Of a stretch of DNA of 64,000 bases, positions 49,543 to 57,990 are shown in pieces. Positions within the stretch are counted from its first letter, which is position 1. Each line of letters opens with the position of its first letter. Where the stretch lies: contig CAWJTR010000001.1 in assembly GCA_963845735.1 (NCBI GenBank), positions 124,001-188,000 on the forward strand, read 5' to 3'. A program made the translations under genes and the position numbers. The stretch is from AP-15 sp963845735 (GTDB lineage: Bacteria; Pseudomonadota; Alphaproteobacteria; ATCC43930; CGMCC-115725). The notes under the pieces were generated by a model. The model was given only the letters and a program-made list of their open reading frames with translations, was not told the origin of the DNA and made no database searches.

Positions 49543-51717
49543 TCATTCGCCGCGCAATTCCTTCGCGGCGTCGAGGCCGGGTGGGTGGATCGGGTTGGCG
49601 TAGCTAGCTTTGATCAGGGTCAGGGTCTGCTCTTCCTTGCTCATCCGGGAAAAGGCGGCGGCGAGATCGTCGGACGAGGGCCCGCTGGCGCCACCGCCGG
49701 AGTCCTGCTGCTTTGAGACGGCGGTCACGCTTCGCGCCATCGCTTGCGGCGGCAGCGGGGTGCGGGCAATGTCCTCGACCCGCTTTGTCAGCTGGTCGAG
49801 ACGCGGCACGATGTCGGTCAGTGTGGCGATCAGCGCCGCCTTCTCGGCCCGCTCGCCCGCCAGCATCTTGGCCAAATCCCCCCCTGACACCTTCCCGGTG
49901 TCGAATTCCGTCCCCTCCCACTCCGTCCCGGTGGTAAAGCCGGCCGCGTCGCATTTGGCGCCGGCCGCGACGAGATGGTCATGGGCCTCGGCCAGAGCCC
50001 TCAGGGTCTCTTGCGAATGACGGGCGCCGACCTTGTCTGCGGCGCAGCTGGCACCATCGGTCAACCGGCCGATACAGTCATGCGCCACGTCCATCAGCGC
50101 CTGATGCCCCACCCCACGCTTGCCCAGCACCGCTGCGATCATCTCGAGCACGCCGTCGCTGGCGGGCGCAGGCGGGCGCCTCGACGTGTCGACGGTGGAA
50201 TTCTCGCCGGGGCCGTACTCGTGGGCCGGCGGCCGGACCATCGGCGAAGTGACCTCGGGATTGCGGGCGCTGTCGACGGTCGCTTCCTCGCTCGAAGCGG
50301 CGCCCGCTGCCTTCAGCGCGTCGCGCGCCTTGGCCAAATGGCTTCTTTCGGCGAACAACAGGCCGTTCATGCCCATACACTTGTCGACCGCATGGTAGGC
50401 GAGGTCGAGCAGCGTCTGGTCACCTTGGCTGCACTTAACCTTGGCGAGGACCGCAGCGGCGAGTTTTTGCATCCTCGGACTCCCGGTCTTGCACAGATCG
50501 GCGACGAGTGCCGCGCCGGCAGCGCCGGCGGCCATGATCAGAATGTCCGGCGGCGAGGAGCCAGCGGGCTCGCTGTCGCTCTCCGCGCCGTCCAAGATCT
50601 CGCCGGTCTCTTCGGTCACCAGCGCGTTCAGAAAACCGCACAGCTCGGCGATGATTGCCTGAAGCCGAGCCGGCTGCGGCGAGTCGTCGCCTTCCATCGC
50701 CGCCTCCGCTGCCAAGCTTTCCTCGAGCCAATCGAGATCGAGGATGATCCGAGCGACGTGGCCGACATCCCACAGGGCCTTGGTCAGCGCGACCTGCGCC
50801 GGATTCTTTCCGGCCTTGTTGCTGCCGTTGGCGGCCGGCGGACCGTCCCCGTCGATCTTTGCTTCCCAGGCGGCGATGATTTTGGCCTTGATGTCGTCGA
50901 GCTGAACTGCGGTGTACCGCCGCGCATTGTTTGGACGGTGGATAAAGTTCCAGGCGGCCCGAATGTGCCTTTCCGTGTCGATCGGGTAGCGTTTCTTTCC
51001 GTCGCTCTGATAACCCGGATCGGCATATTCGGCCGCGCCGAACGGGGTGCTTGCAGTCGCCTTGCTCTGTGCCTTCTCAAGCGCCCCTTCGGCCGTCGCG
51101 ATCGCGGTTTGCGCCGCCGCGATCAAGGTCACGCCGGACTGGGCGATCTTGCCAGGCCGCGCCACCTCGGCAACCACCGCCCCCTCCCCTTGGCATTTGA
51201 GCGCGTCGGCTTTGGCCAGATGCCGGTGCTCGGGGACCCCGCAGGCCCAGATCTGAATTGGCGGGTTGAAGCGAGGTTCGGGCATGGTCGACGTTCCTGC
51301 GGCCTTCCAATAGTCGAATACGGCTTCGGGGTTGGCTGGGCGGTCGACCAGCGAAATTTCGTTCAGCACCAGCCCAGTGATCGTCTTGTAATCGGCCGGA
51401 TCGCGCTGGGTGACGCGACCGCCGATCGAGTAGCCCTTGTAGACGCCCTCGATCACTTTTTGCCACGCCTGGTCGTCGACGATCTTGGCGCCGATATAAA
51501 GCCCCCGATCGTCGACCGCGGCCTCTCTCGCGACCCCGACCGCCGAGAGTTGATGCATCTCGCGGATATTGGCGAACCGCATATAGTCGCCGAGCGCCGC
51601 GACGAGGGCGTCGCGCTTGACGATCTCCCCCTGGTCGTCGCGCGCTTCGGTCGAGGCATATCCCCAGACTTCGCGGTGCTCGGCATCGACCTTCGCGATC
51701 GGCAGGTAGATTTTCAT
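49543..51717 (-). CDS. Prohead protease fused to a long scaffold-like region
   Basis: 724 residues, much longer than typical prohead proteases (about 200). Residues 1-140 are an XkdF/HK97-like protease: MKIYLPIAKVDAEHREVWGY, ANIREMHQLSAVGVA with the likely catalytic His, YKGYSIGGRVTQRDP and VLNEISLVDRPANPEAVF. Residues about 150-280 include a region around YPIDTERHIRAAWNFIHRPN like the small DUF6582-type module of phages. The rest is Ala-rich helix with repeated motifs, probably a scaffold. It ends 76 bases before the capsid start. Confidence 0.85.
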   Translation of the reverse strand: MKIYLPIAKVDAEHREVWGYASTEARDDQGEIVKRDALVAALGDYMRFANIREMHQLSAVGVAREAAVDDRGLYIGAKIVDDQAWQKVIEGVYKGYSIGGRVTQRDPADYKTITGLVLNEISLVDRPANPEAVFDYWKAAGTSTMPEPRFNPPIQIWACGVPEHRHLAKADALKCQGEGAVVAEVARPGKIAQSGVTLIAAAQTAIATAEGALEKAQSKATASTPFGAAEYADPGYQSDGKKRYPIDTERHIRAAWNFIHRPNNARRYTAVQLDDIKAKIIAAWEAKIDGDGPPAANGSNKAGKNPAQVALTKALWDVGHVARIILDLDWLEESLAAEAAMEGDDSPQPARLQAIIAELCGFLNALVTEETGEILDGAESDSEPAGSSPPDILIMAAGAAGAALVADLCKTGSPRMQKLAAAVLAKVKCSQGDQTLLDLAYHAVDKCMGMNGLLFAERSHLAKARDALKAAGAASSEEATVDSARNPEVTSPMVRPPAHEYGPGENSTVDTSRRPPAPASDGVLEMIAAVLGKRGVGHQALMDVAHDCIGRLTDGASCAADKVGARHSQETLRALAEAHDHLVAAGAKCDAAGFTTGTEWEGTEFDTGKVSGGDLAKMLAGERAEKAALIATLTDIVPRLDQLTKRVEDIARTPLPPQAMARSVTAVSKQQDSGGGASGPSSDDLAAAFSRMSKEEQTLTLIKASYANPIHPPGLDAAKELRGE

Positions 51718-51820
51718 GATCCGATTTCTGACCTATGGTTCGGTTTGTTGAGCGAAAGTAGGGGCCGGCGGTGATCGGCCGTGCGGAAGCTGGCCGCTTG
51801 TCAGGTTCCCGTTCGGTGCC

Positions 51821-52189
51821 TCAGCCCACACACTGAACCGTGGAATTGAGTTTCAACACGCGTCCATCGGTAAGGTCGGCGGTGGCCTCGAGGATATAGG
51901 TGCCGCCAATTGCCGAGACCGGCATCCCTCCGACCGAGGCGACCGAGAAGAACCCGGTTATGTTTTGCAGCGACCCATCAAGCGGCGAACGGACCTGGAG
52001 CAGCGTCTGCGCAGAAGCCGACAAGATCCGGGCCTGAGGGGCCGGGTCCGTTGCCGTCTGGTACGGTGCCAATGCGCAGGTCCAGTTGGTCGAAGCGATG
52101 GTCGCTGCGCCGACATCCGCGGTGAAGTCGAAAGCGAAATTGTCGACCTCGCCGGCCTCGATCGGATCAAACGCCATCGCCAGTCGCAT
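51821..52189 (-). CDS. Phage fiber-tail adaptor-like protein
   Basis: 122 residues: FDPIEAGEVDNFAFDFTADV, ATIASTNWTCALAPYQ and a final GGTYILEATADLTDGRVLKLN. This immunoglobulin-like pattern with WTC and a terminal strand is that of small phage fiber-tail adaptor or decoration proteins. It starts immediately behind the LamG-like gene; ATG at codon 5 is an alternative start. Confidence 0.7.
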   Translation of the reverse strand: MRLAMAFDPIEAGEVDNFAFDFTADVGAATIASTNWTCALAPYQTATDPAPQARILSASAQTLLQVRSPLDGSLQNITGFFSVASVGGMPVSAIGGTYILEATADLTDGRVLKLNSTVQCVG

Positions 52190-52190
52190 C

Positions 52191-53627
52191 TCACTTTCTC
52201 CGCAACAAACGAACCCGACCCCGCGTCGCGAGCAACCTGACCCGCTCCGGCCCTGATTCTAACGAGACCAAAATCGAGGGTGCCGCCGTAACCCATTCGA
52301 TCGCCAAGTTGGCATCGGTGATCGTGGTAATACCGCCGGCCAGCGTTTCGACCGGCGCGCCCCGATCGACCTGCAGGCTCGCCATGTTTTCGATCGCCGC
52401 TCCTGGCTCACTCCGCTGACTCGACAGCGTTTCGATCGGCAACATCGCATCGTCGGCGATCGAATTCCCGGCGGAGCCGAGAGACTCTATCGGCGCTCCC
52501 GGATCGGCACGCTGCCGTCCCTCGCTTTCGATCGCGAGCGTCCCGGGGCGGCCAGGGAAGAACAGCCGGCGGACCCGGCCTACCAGCGCTGGGCGCGAGA
52601 AGCGCCGGACCATTGATTGCGCAGCACCGGCGCCCCAATCGCGCAGAACAGTGGCGCTGAATTCGAGCGGTAGCGTGGCGTTCTCGGTGATCGCTGATCC
52701 GCTGGCGAGCAATTCCACCGAAACGCCGCTATCGCTGAGTAGACTTTCGAGGTATTCGGCGGCCAGGATCGCATCCGCTCTGACAGCCGTGCCGCTACCT
52801 GTGAGCGTCGCCAATGCGAGCGATACTCGATCGCTTGGCCACAGCAGCAGAGCGTAGGGGTTGGCGTCGAGATAGATGTTCTCGGAAGCGGTGAGAACCC
52901 GGTTCCAACCGTAAGCGACGGTTGGAATAAACGATGAATTCCTTGAACTATTAGTGTCACCAAAACCGATTTGAGGCGAGGTTCCATAGAACCCCTGCTC
53001 ATAACTCGTGACCGCAGTATATGGTATGCCATTTTGATAGAGGATCGCGAAAGCGGTTTGGGTGGTTGTGCCAGTTAGCACCAAGCATCCAGAAGCCATT
53101 GATCCGACGATCAAGGTATGCGTGCCTCCCATCGCTGGGTTGACAAAAGCGGATGCGCTACTTGCAAACGCGGCACCTAAGCATTGTGACTGGGTGGCGG
53201 TAGTCGGACTGATTGTATAAGAGTAGTAAGGCGCTACCCCGTCCGTCGCGCTGTACCAAACGCCGAAAATCCTACTTGGAACGTTGGCTGCAGCAACGCC
53301 CGGTGTCCATTGGCCTCTAACAAAGATACTTACATGCCCGGCCTGCTGCAACGCCGGGGGAATTGGCCCGTTCACGTATCGGCCAGTTACCCCAGTGCCG
53401 GCAACATTTATCCCAAGCCCTTCCGGCGTGAGGACGAGAGGGGTCGCGGTGCCTCCTTGGGTTACCAGATCCCCATTTCCAGGAGAGGCCAGGTTGCTAA
53501 TTGGGACGTTGGGGAAGGCACCGGGGTAATAGGCTGCCTGCAAATTCCGGGCGAGAGGGTGTGCCTGATTGACGATCGGAACGCCCTGGCCGGGATAACG
53601 TCCGTTATGGATAAAGGCCGGCGGCAC
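52191..53627 (-). CDS. LamG-like phage surface protein with repetitive C-terminus
   Basis: 478 residues. Residues 1-235 look like a concanavalin/LamG jelly roll: QAHPLARNLQAAYYPGAF, GHVSIFVRGQWTP, QTAFAILYQNGIPYTAV, AYGWNRVLTASENIYLDANPY and LLWPSDRV, a common ending of phage LamG modules. Residues 275-470 hold about seven degenerate repeats of the form GxPIExL, spaced 20-25 residues (PLEFSATV, GAPIESLGS, MLPIETLSS, AAIENMAS, GAPVETLAG, NLAIEWV). Probably a virion surface or fibre protein. Confidence 0.7.
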   Translation of the reverse strand: MPPAFIHNGRYPGQGVPIVNQAHPLARNLQAAYYPGAFPNVPISNLASPGNGDLVTQGGTATPLVLTPEGLGINVAGTGVTGRYVNGPIPPALQQAGHVSIFVRGQWTPGVAAANVPSRIFGVWYSATDGVAPYYSYTISPTTATQSQCLGAAFASSASAFVNPAMGGTHTLIVGSMASGCLVLTGTTTQTAFAILYQNGIPYTAVTSYEQGFYGTSPQIGFGDTNSSRNSSFIPTVAYGWNRVLTASENIYLDANPYALLLWPSDRVSLALATLTGSGTAVRADAILAAEYLESLLSDSGVSVELLASGSAITENATLPLEFSATVLRDWGAGAAQSMVRRFSRPALVGRVRRLFFPGRPGTLAIESEGRQRADPGAPIESLGSAGNSIADDAMLPIETLSSQRSEPGAAIENMASLQVDRGAPVETLAGGITTITDANLAIEWVTAAPSILVSLESGPERVRLLATRGRVRLLRRK

Positions 53628-53636
53628 GCTTGCGGC

Positions 53637-54134
53637 CTAGTTATTCAGGTTCATGTTGTAGGTGCGATAGTGCACATTGCAGTTGGTCGAGGTTGCGCTG
53701 AGCGCCGCGCCAGAGCCGTTGTAGAGGGCGAAGCGGAAGCTGCCTGGCGGGATGACGATACCTTGAACGAAGCCGGAGAGGTTGGTCGCGGCGACGGCGG
53801 TTTCGAGCGGGATCGTGCCGCACGGAGCCCATGGCGGCGCGCGGGTTATCGTGCCGCCCGAGGTCAGGAAGCCGTCGCCGTAGGTTGCGCCGTCATCGAG
53901 CAGCGCGGCCAGGTAGAGCCCGAAATACGCACCGGCCGGCGGCGTCGCCGAGGTCACGGTCATCCGTACCGAAATATCGGCGTAGATGTCGAGCGCGGTC
54001 TGGTTAGTTATATCGGCAACCGAGGACAGCACCGTCGAACCGTTGGCGAGTGAGGCCAAATCGCTGCCATTGATCGCCGTTATCCAGGTAAAGCCGACCC
54101 CGTTGCCGGCAGTCCATGCAGTACGATTTGCCAT
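53637..54134 (-). CDS. Phage decoration-like protein (paralogue 1)
   Basis: 165 residues, beta-rich, without signal peptide: GFTWITAINGSDLASLANGS, LDIYADISVRMTV, GAYFGLYLAALLDDG, VIPPGSFRFALYNGSGAALS. The C-terminal motif YNGSGAALSATSTN closely recalls YNQSGQALSATAAN of the gene at 56582-57100, and both have similar length, so the two look like diverged paralogues. Probably a virion component. Confidence 0.65.
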   Translation of the reverse strand: MANRTAWTAGNGVGFTWITAINGSDLASLANGSTVLSSVADITNQTALDIYADISVRMTVTSATPPAGAYFGLYLAALLDDGATYGDGFLTSGGTITRAPPWAPCGTIPLETAVAATNLSGFVQGIVIPPGSFRFALYNGSGAALSATSTNCNVHYRTYNMNLNN

Positions 54135-54149
54135 TCCTGATCAGTCCTA

Positions 54150-56096
54150 TCAGAACCCGAATACGGCGCGCTGATTGGCGCGCAGGGAGGCGACGCCCGC
54201 GGAACCGAGGGCGGTGTTGTAGCTCGTGTTGTGCGCGTCGGCGTAAACCAGCACTTCGCTCAATTGACAAGTGCAGGGGTCCAATCCAGCGCCTGTCGCT
54301 CCCACGCCTAGCCCAGTGCCGCTGTATCCGATCGCCGAGGTGCTGGCAGTCCCTGCTGTTCCGTCGGCGTAGGTGATTGTGGAGGCGGAGGGCGAAGTGT
54401 GCGCGTCCACGGTAATGCTGTGCACGACGTTGTCATTGCAGGCCACGGTCGATGCGCCGCCGCCCGAGGTGGCGCTGCCGCTGCAAGTATTGGCCGAAGC
54501 GGCAAAGCCGATGAAGGTTTCCGGGGTCGAGACCGAGGACAGGATCGCGCTTAGGCTCGTCGTGCCCCCGGTGCGCGTCGCCACCGCCGACATCGTATAG
54601 CCTCCGTCGACCGTGATCCCGCCGCCGAGCACGAAATAGTTGGTCGAAGTCGTGGCGATGCAGACGGTGATCGCTGTCGTGCCGCAGCCCGACCACGCGA
54701 TCGTCGGCCGCGTCGTAGTCGAATTGGCCGTGGCGTCGATTCCGGTGTTGACGCCATTTGTCGTCGAGCCTTGGTTGAGCGCTTCGTTATACCAGATTTC
54801 GACGGTGCAGTTGTTGAGGCCGCTTACCGGGCCACAGAAGGCGCTCAAGGTCGCGGTGTCGATTGTATTGTTAACCCAACCGATGTCCTCGCAAGTCACC
54901 GCGCCCTGGCCTTGGCATGCGTTCAACGCCGGCCCCTCATAGGAGGCATACGCCTTGCGCAGCGAGAAAGCCTGAGACAGCCACATCAATTGCTGGGTTT
55001 GGTAAGTGGCCAGCCCCGAAGAATAGCTGGTTTCGTTGCCGACTATGGCATTATCGCCCGGCCCGATGTATCCGGTCGTCAGTGATCCCGTGAACGTCGT
55101 TTCGTTGCTATAGAGATTCGAGATTTGTCCCGAGGTCAGGACGGACTGATAAAATGATTCTGACCGTGCTATATTTGGGCCGCCCTTGGTATGATCCCCG
55201 GAATTGCCCCAAGTCATACGCTTGCCGGTCACGAGAGCAACGGTATTGGTCGAATAACTGATTGCGACATTGTTCGCATACACGACCCAAGGAGTGTCGC
55301 CGCTCGTCGGTGCCGCCGCTATGAGAATGTAATCGTCGTTGCTGGCGCGGGTGAACGGCCCAAAAATGCCGCTCTCTTCTGTATCGACGCCGGCACATGG
55401 CGAGCCAACGACACACACATCATAGGTATTCCCAGTCGCCCCAGTATATGCGGCAAACATAGCGCCGGAAGGGCCGCCAGCAACTACCGTCTCCATTAAC
55501 CCGTTCTGCCCTGCCGTATTTTGCGCGTAAAGGCTGTTCCCGGCGTAGAAGAACGACTGCGCCGGGCCGGTCAGGAGACCGCACAGGTGCGCGGGCGTGC
55601 CGATATTCCCACCGGCACTGTCTAGCTCGAAGGTGATGGTGCCTCCGGCACCTTGATATACTTTCTGAAATCTCGGCAACCCTTGGTGTCCAGGGTCAAC
55701 CAGATAATCCGGCATGTCCGTAGCGGAAGCCGTGTAGATCGGGCAACCGCTGCCGGACTGGTCGAAAATCTCGGAAATCAGGCAATTGCGCGAGATCACC
55801 CCGGCGACAGCCGCATTGCAGAACGCATCCACGGTAGCGGTGTTGACTAGACCCGCACTGGTAAATCCGACGTTCTGCGTTGTGCTGTCAACCGAGCGCT
55901 CTACTTGGAGCGCCGTGGTCGCGGCCGAGACCATCTGGCGCTCGGTCGAGTAGGCGTAGGCGCACGTCGGGCCGACGCTGCACAGCGGCGTATAGGCGCT
56001 CCCGTTGCCGTGGTCCTTGCCTAGCCCGAACATCATGCCGGCATGCGCCAGCGGCGACGCGAGCAGCATCAGCGCTGCAGCCGCGGCGACGCGCAT
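54150..56096 (-). CDS. Secreted protein with arabinofuranosidase B (ABF-B) catalytic-like domain and a second similar half
   Basis: About 648 residues from ATG 56096, with a signal peptide (RVAAAAALMLLASPLAHA). The next segment resembles the GH54/AbfB catalytic domain: CAYAYSTERQMVSAATTALQ, FTSAGLVNTATVDAFCN, CLISEIFDQSGSGCPI. A similar order returns near residue 385 (AFSLRKAYASYEGPALNA, NNTIDTATLSAFCG, CTVEIWYNE), followed by a jelly-roll-like module. Many cysteines suggest disulphides and export. Such an enzyme would act on arabinan-like glycans, but catalytic residues cannot be confirmed by eye. Its place inside a capsid operon is unusual. Confidence 0.7.
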   Translation of the reverse strand: MRVAAAAALMLLASPLAHAGMMFGLGKDHGNGSAYTPLCSVGPTCAYAYSTERQMVSAATTALQVERSVDSTTQNVGFTSAGLVNTATVDAFCNAAVAGVISRNCLISEIFDQSGSGCPIYTASATDMPDYLVDPGHQGLPRFQKVYQGAGGTITFELDSAGGNIGTPAHLCGLLTGPAQSFFYAGNSLYAQNTAGQNGLMETVVAGGPSGAMFAAYTGATGNTYDVCVVGSPCAGVDTEESGIFGPFTRASNDDYILIAAAPTSGDTPWVVYANNVAISYSTNTVALVTGKRMTWGNSGDHTKGGPNIARSESFYQSVLTSGQISNLYSNETTFTGSLTTGYIGPGDNAIVGNETSYSSGLATYQTQQLMWLSQAFSLRKAYASYEGPALNACQGQGAVTCEDIGWVNNTIDTATLSAFCGPVSGLNNCTVEIWYNEALNQGSTTNGVNTGIDATANSTTTRPTIAWSGCGTTAITVCIATTSTNYFVLGGGITVDGGYTMSAVATRTGGTTSLSAILSSVSTPETFIGFAASANTCSGSATSGGGASTVACNDNVVHSITVDAHTSPSASTITYADGTAGTASTSAIGYSGTGLGVGATGAGLDPCTCQLSEVLVYADAHNTSYNTALGSAGVASLRANQRAVFGF

Positions 56097-56097
56097 T

Positions 56098-56589
56098 TTA
56101 TTTGAACGCGAAGTTGCAGTCGACCGCGGTCCCCGGCGCGGTCGATCCGGTCGCGGTCGTCGTTGCCGCGACCTTGATCGCATTTGCGAAGTGAATTCCC
56201 ATCGTCCATTCGAGATTGCCGCCGTCGCTGGCGGGAAGCCCGAGCGACAGCACCGGGATGGTGGTGCCCAGCGTCACCGTGCCCGAGGTATCGAAGACTT
56301 GGACGTAGGCGGGAGCCGAATTCGGGTTGAGGCAGTGGTAAGCACCGAGTTCGCCGGCGCCGCCTTTGACTGTGGTCACCGTCGTGCTCTGGGCGTTGTC
56401 GAGAAATGGCGTCCAACCGTTGCTGGTCGCCGGCACTGGGGTGGTCGTGAGCGTCGTCTTCAATACCGAGACGACCGCCGCGATACCGGGGTCGATGCCT
56501 TGCGCCACCACTCCCGATGAGATTAAAATCCACAAGGCAGCGACCGACGCCGCCATCAGCCAGCCCCGTTGAAAAAATACCTTATGCAT
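56098..56589 (-). CDS. Secreted protein of the phage cluster
   Basis: 163 residues from ATG 56589, selected because a signal peptide follows (MAASVAALWILISSGVVAQG) and because it overlaps the upstream stop by eight bases. The mature part is beta-rich (TPFLDNAQSTTVTTVKGGAG, AYVQVFDTSGTVTLGTTIPV, EWTMGIHFANAIKVAATTT), similar to small phage surface folds. Its stop is one base from the next gene's start. Function unknown; an exported phage-surface-like fold is odd. Confidence 0.65.
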   Translation of the reverse strand: MHKVFFQRGWLMAASVAALWILISSGVVAQGIDPGIAAVVSVLKTTLTTTPVPATSNGWTPFLDNAQSTTVTTVKGGAGELGAYHCLNPNSAPAYVQVFDTSGTVTLGTTIPVLSLGLPASDGGNLEWTMGIHFANAIKVAATTTATGSTAPGTAVDCNFAFK

Positions 56590-57100
56590 AGGATTCACTT
56601 GCATATTGGGCGGTATGATTGGCCGCCGTGGCGCTGAGGGCCTGTCCCGATTGATTGTAGACCAGGATCGATACATAGTGCGGGGCGTTACCTAACATCG
56701 ATTGTAGGCTGCGCCAGCGGAAGTAATAGGACGTCGTCGAGGTCGAGACGGTGATTTGATCGATCAACGCCGCGTTGGCGCCATCATAGTTCAGCATCGC
56801 CAACAGTGCGGTCGATTGGTCGGACGAGGAAGTCGGATCGATCCCGCCAGTCCACAGACTTCCATCCTCGGAGACGATCAGGTAGCGCGATATCGTACCT
56901 GCGACCGATCCAGCGCCGGTGGTGATCTTCCACGGCGGCAGGATCAGGTCGCCGAGAGGAGTGACGAGGCCAATGCTCTCGGCCCACAGCTTCCCCATGC
57001 CGAGCGCTTGGCCGTTGGCCAACGCGGTAAGCGTGTCGGGCGACTGTCCAGGACCATGCGGCCAGACCGTCGGCGCTCCCCTGATCCAGGGATTGCTCAT
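56582..57100 (-). CDS. Phage decoration-like protein (paralogue 2)
   Basis: 172 residues without signal peptide: VWPHGPGQSPDTLTALANGQ, TPLGDLILPPWKITTGAG, ISRYLIVSEDGSLWTGGID, SYYFRWRSLQSML and VLVYNQSGQALSATAANH. It shares its C-terminal motif with the gene at 53637-54134. Start overlaps the preceding stop (ATGA). A virion part is likely. Confidence 0.65.
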   Translation of the reverse strand: MSNPWIRGAPTVWPHGPGQSPDTLTALANGQALGMGKLWAESIGLVTPLGDLILPPWKITTGAGSVAGTISRYLIVSEDGSLWTGGIDPTSSSDQSTALLAMLNYDGANAALIDQITVSTSTTSYYFRWRSLQSMLGNAPHYVSILVYNQSGQALSATAANHTAQYASESYA

Positions 57101-57577
57101 ACGGGGAGTCCTCCGAGGTCAGTAAGCTTGAGCGCCGAAATGAACCCGTCCATAGTCGCCGCGCCGGCATCGGTGTTGTAATAGGTCTTGTAATAAGACC
57201 ACAGGCCGGACACGGTATCGGGCGGCAACGGGTCGGGTACCTGCCAATAGAATAGTCGGCAGATCGCGGCGGCCAGCAAAAGATTAGTGTCGAGCTGGGC
57301 GGCTATGGGCTGCGGCGTCATGATCCCATTGAGCGCGGTTAGCTCCGGCCCACTAAGTCGCACCATCAATGACGCCAGAACTCGCTGGCTCGATCTGAAA
57401 CACGCCCAATGCAGGGCCGGGGTTTTGGTTAAGCCAGGTTCCCAGATCGGTCTCGTTGGCCGCCGTAGCCATCAAGAGATCGGCCGCCGTTCGGGTGACG
57501 GGAATGCCCGCCGGCGCAAGCTGCATCAGAGCCGGCTGGATCACAAACTGGCGGAAATCCGAAGCATTGACCGTCAC
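57097..57577 (-). pseudogene. Lysozyme-like phage protein, split by one frame change
   Basis: GTG 57577 overlaps the upstream TGA (GTGA). The first part reads FRQFVIQPALMQLAPAGIPV, LLMATAANETDLGTWLNQNP and GPALGVFQIEP, which resembles a phage family annotated as transglycosylase-like, with the possible catalytic Glu in AANETDLG. It stops at 57353. The next frame, from 57369, reads LLLAAAICRLFYWQVPDPLP, then VSGLWSYYKTYYNTDAGAAT, which is the expected second half. Together they give one protein of about 160 residues. They could instead be two overlapping genes. Confidence 0.6.
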
Positions 57578-57783
57578 CGCCGTGCCACCGCAATACGGAG
57601 CCCATCTGGTCCGAAACTGTATTCCTGGCTGGCGCCATTGGCATTCCGCAACAGGCACAGGCCGGTTTCAACGCTGGCTGACAAGATAAGGCCCGGCACA
57701 TCATCCATCGTGTCGCGGCGCACAATCTTGTACCGCGCCCGCTCGCTCTCGGGATCGAGCGCCGTCAGCTTTTGGGGCAACAT
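57574..57783 (-). CDS. Small phage protein
   Basis: 69 residues from ATG 57783, one base behind the miniprotein stop (TGACATG). Sequence LPQKLTALDPESERARYKIV, LILSASVETGLCLLRNANG. A compact charged/beta protein without a recognised family. Overlap with the following GTG fixes its end. Confidence 0.6.
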   Translation of the reverse strand: MLPQKLTALDPESERARYKIVRRDTMDDVPGLILSASVETGLCLLRNANGASQEYSFGPDGLRIAVARR

Positions 57784-57784
57784 G

Positions 57785-57886
57785 TCAGCGGTTCCGCGGC
57801 AAGAGCAGCGCGCCATAGACGAACGTGACGCCGGCGAGCCAGCAAGCGCAACCGGCGCCGAACAGCGCAGGGCCGAAAAACAGCAT
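57785..57886 (-). CDS. 33-residue membrane miniprotein 1
   Basis: An ORF below usual gene-finder limits. ATG 57886 lies two bases behind the stop of miniprotein 2 and its stop lies just before the next gene. Nearly the whole length is one hydrophobic helix (LFFGPALFGAGCACWLAGVT) with a basic C-terminal PRNR. Size and topology would fit a holin or small phage membrane protein. Confidence 0.55.
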   Translation of the reverse strand: MLFFGPALFGAGCACWLAGVTFVYGALLLPRNR

Positions 57887-57888
57887 GT

Positions 57889-57990
57889 TTAATCCTTTGG
57901 GCAAAGAACCAGGAATATGATCACCAGTGCGGTGAGGATGCAGAAGATCTCCCAGATCCACTGATTATTAGTGAGATGGACTATCTCCAT
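57889..57990 (-). CDS. 33-residue membrane miniprotein 2
   Basis: ATG 57990 shares its A with the TAA of the upstream structural gene (TAATG). One helix (FCILTALVIIFLVLCP) after a short polar MEIVHLTNNQWIWE and a CPKD end. The consecutive tight overlaps of 57097-57990 suggest that the whole string is translated together. Confidence 0.55.
   Translation of the reverse strand: MEIVHLTNNQWIWEIFCILTALVIIFLVLCPKD

Noticed and set aside
49975..51774. A 599-codon open frame antisense to the prohead protease gene
   Set aside because: The minus-strand frame has clear protease motifs and phage context; the plus frame is a GC-rich shadow running against the whole operon.
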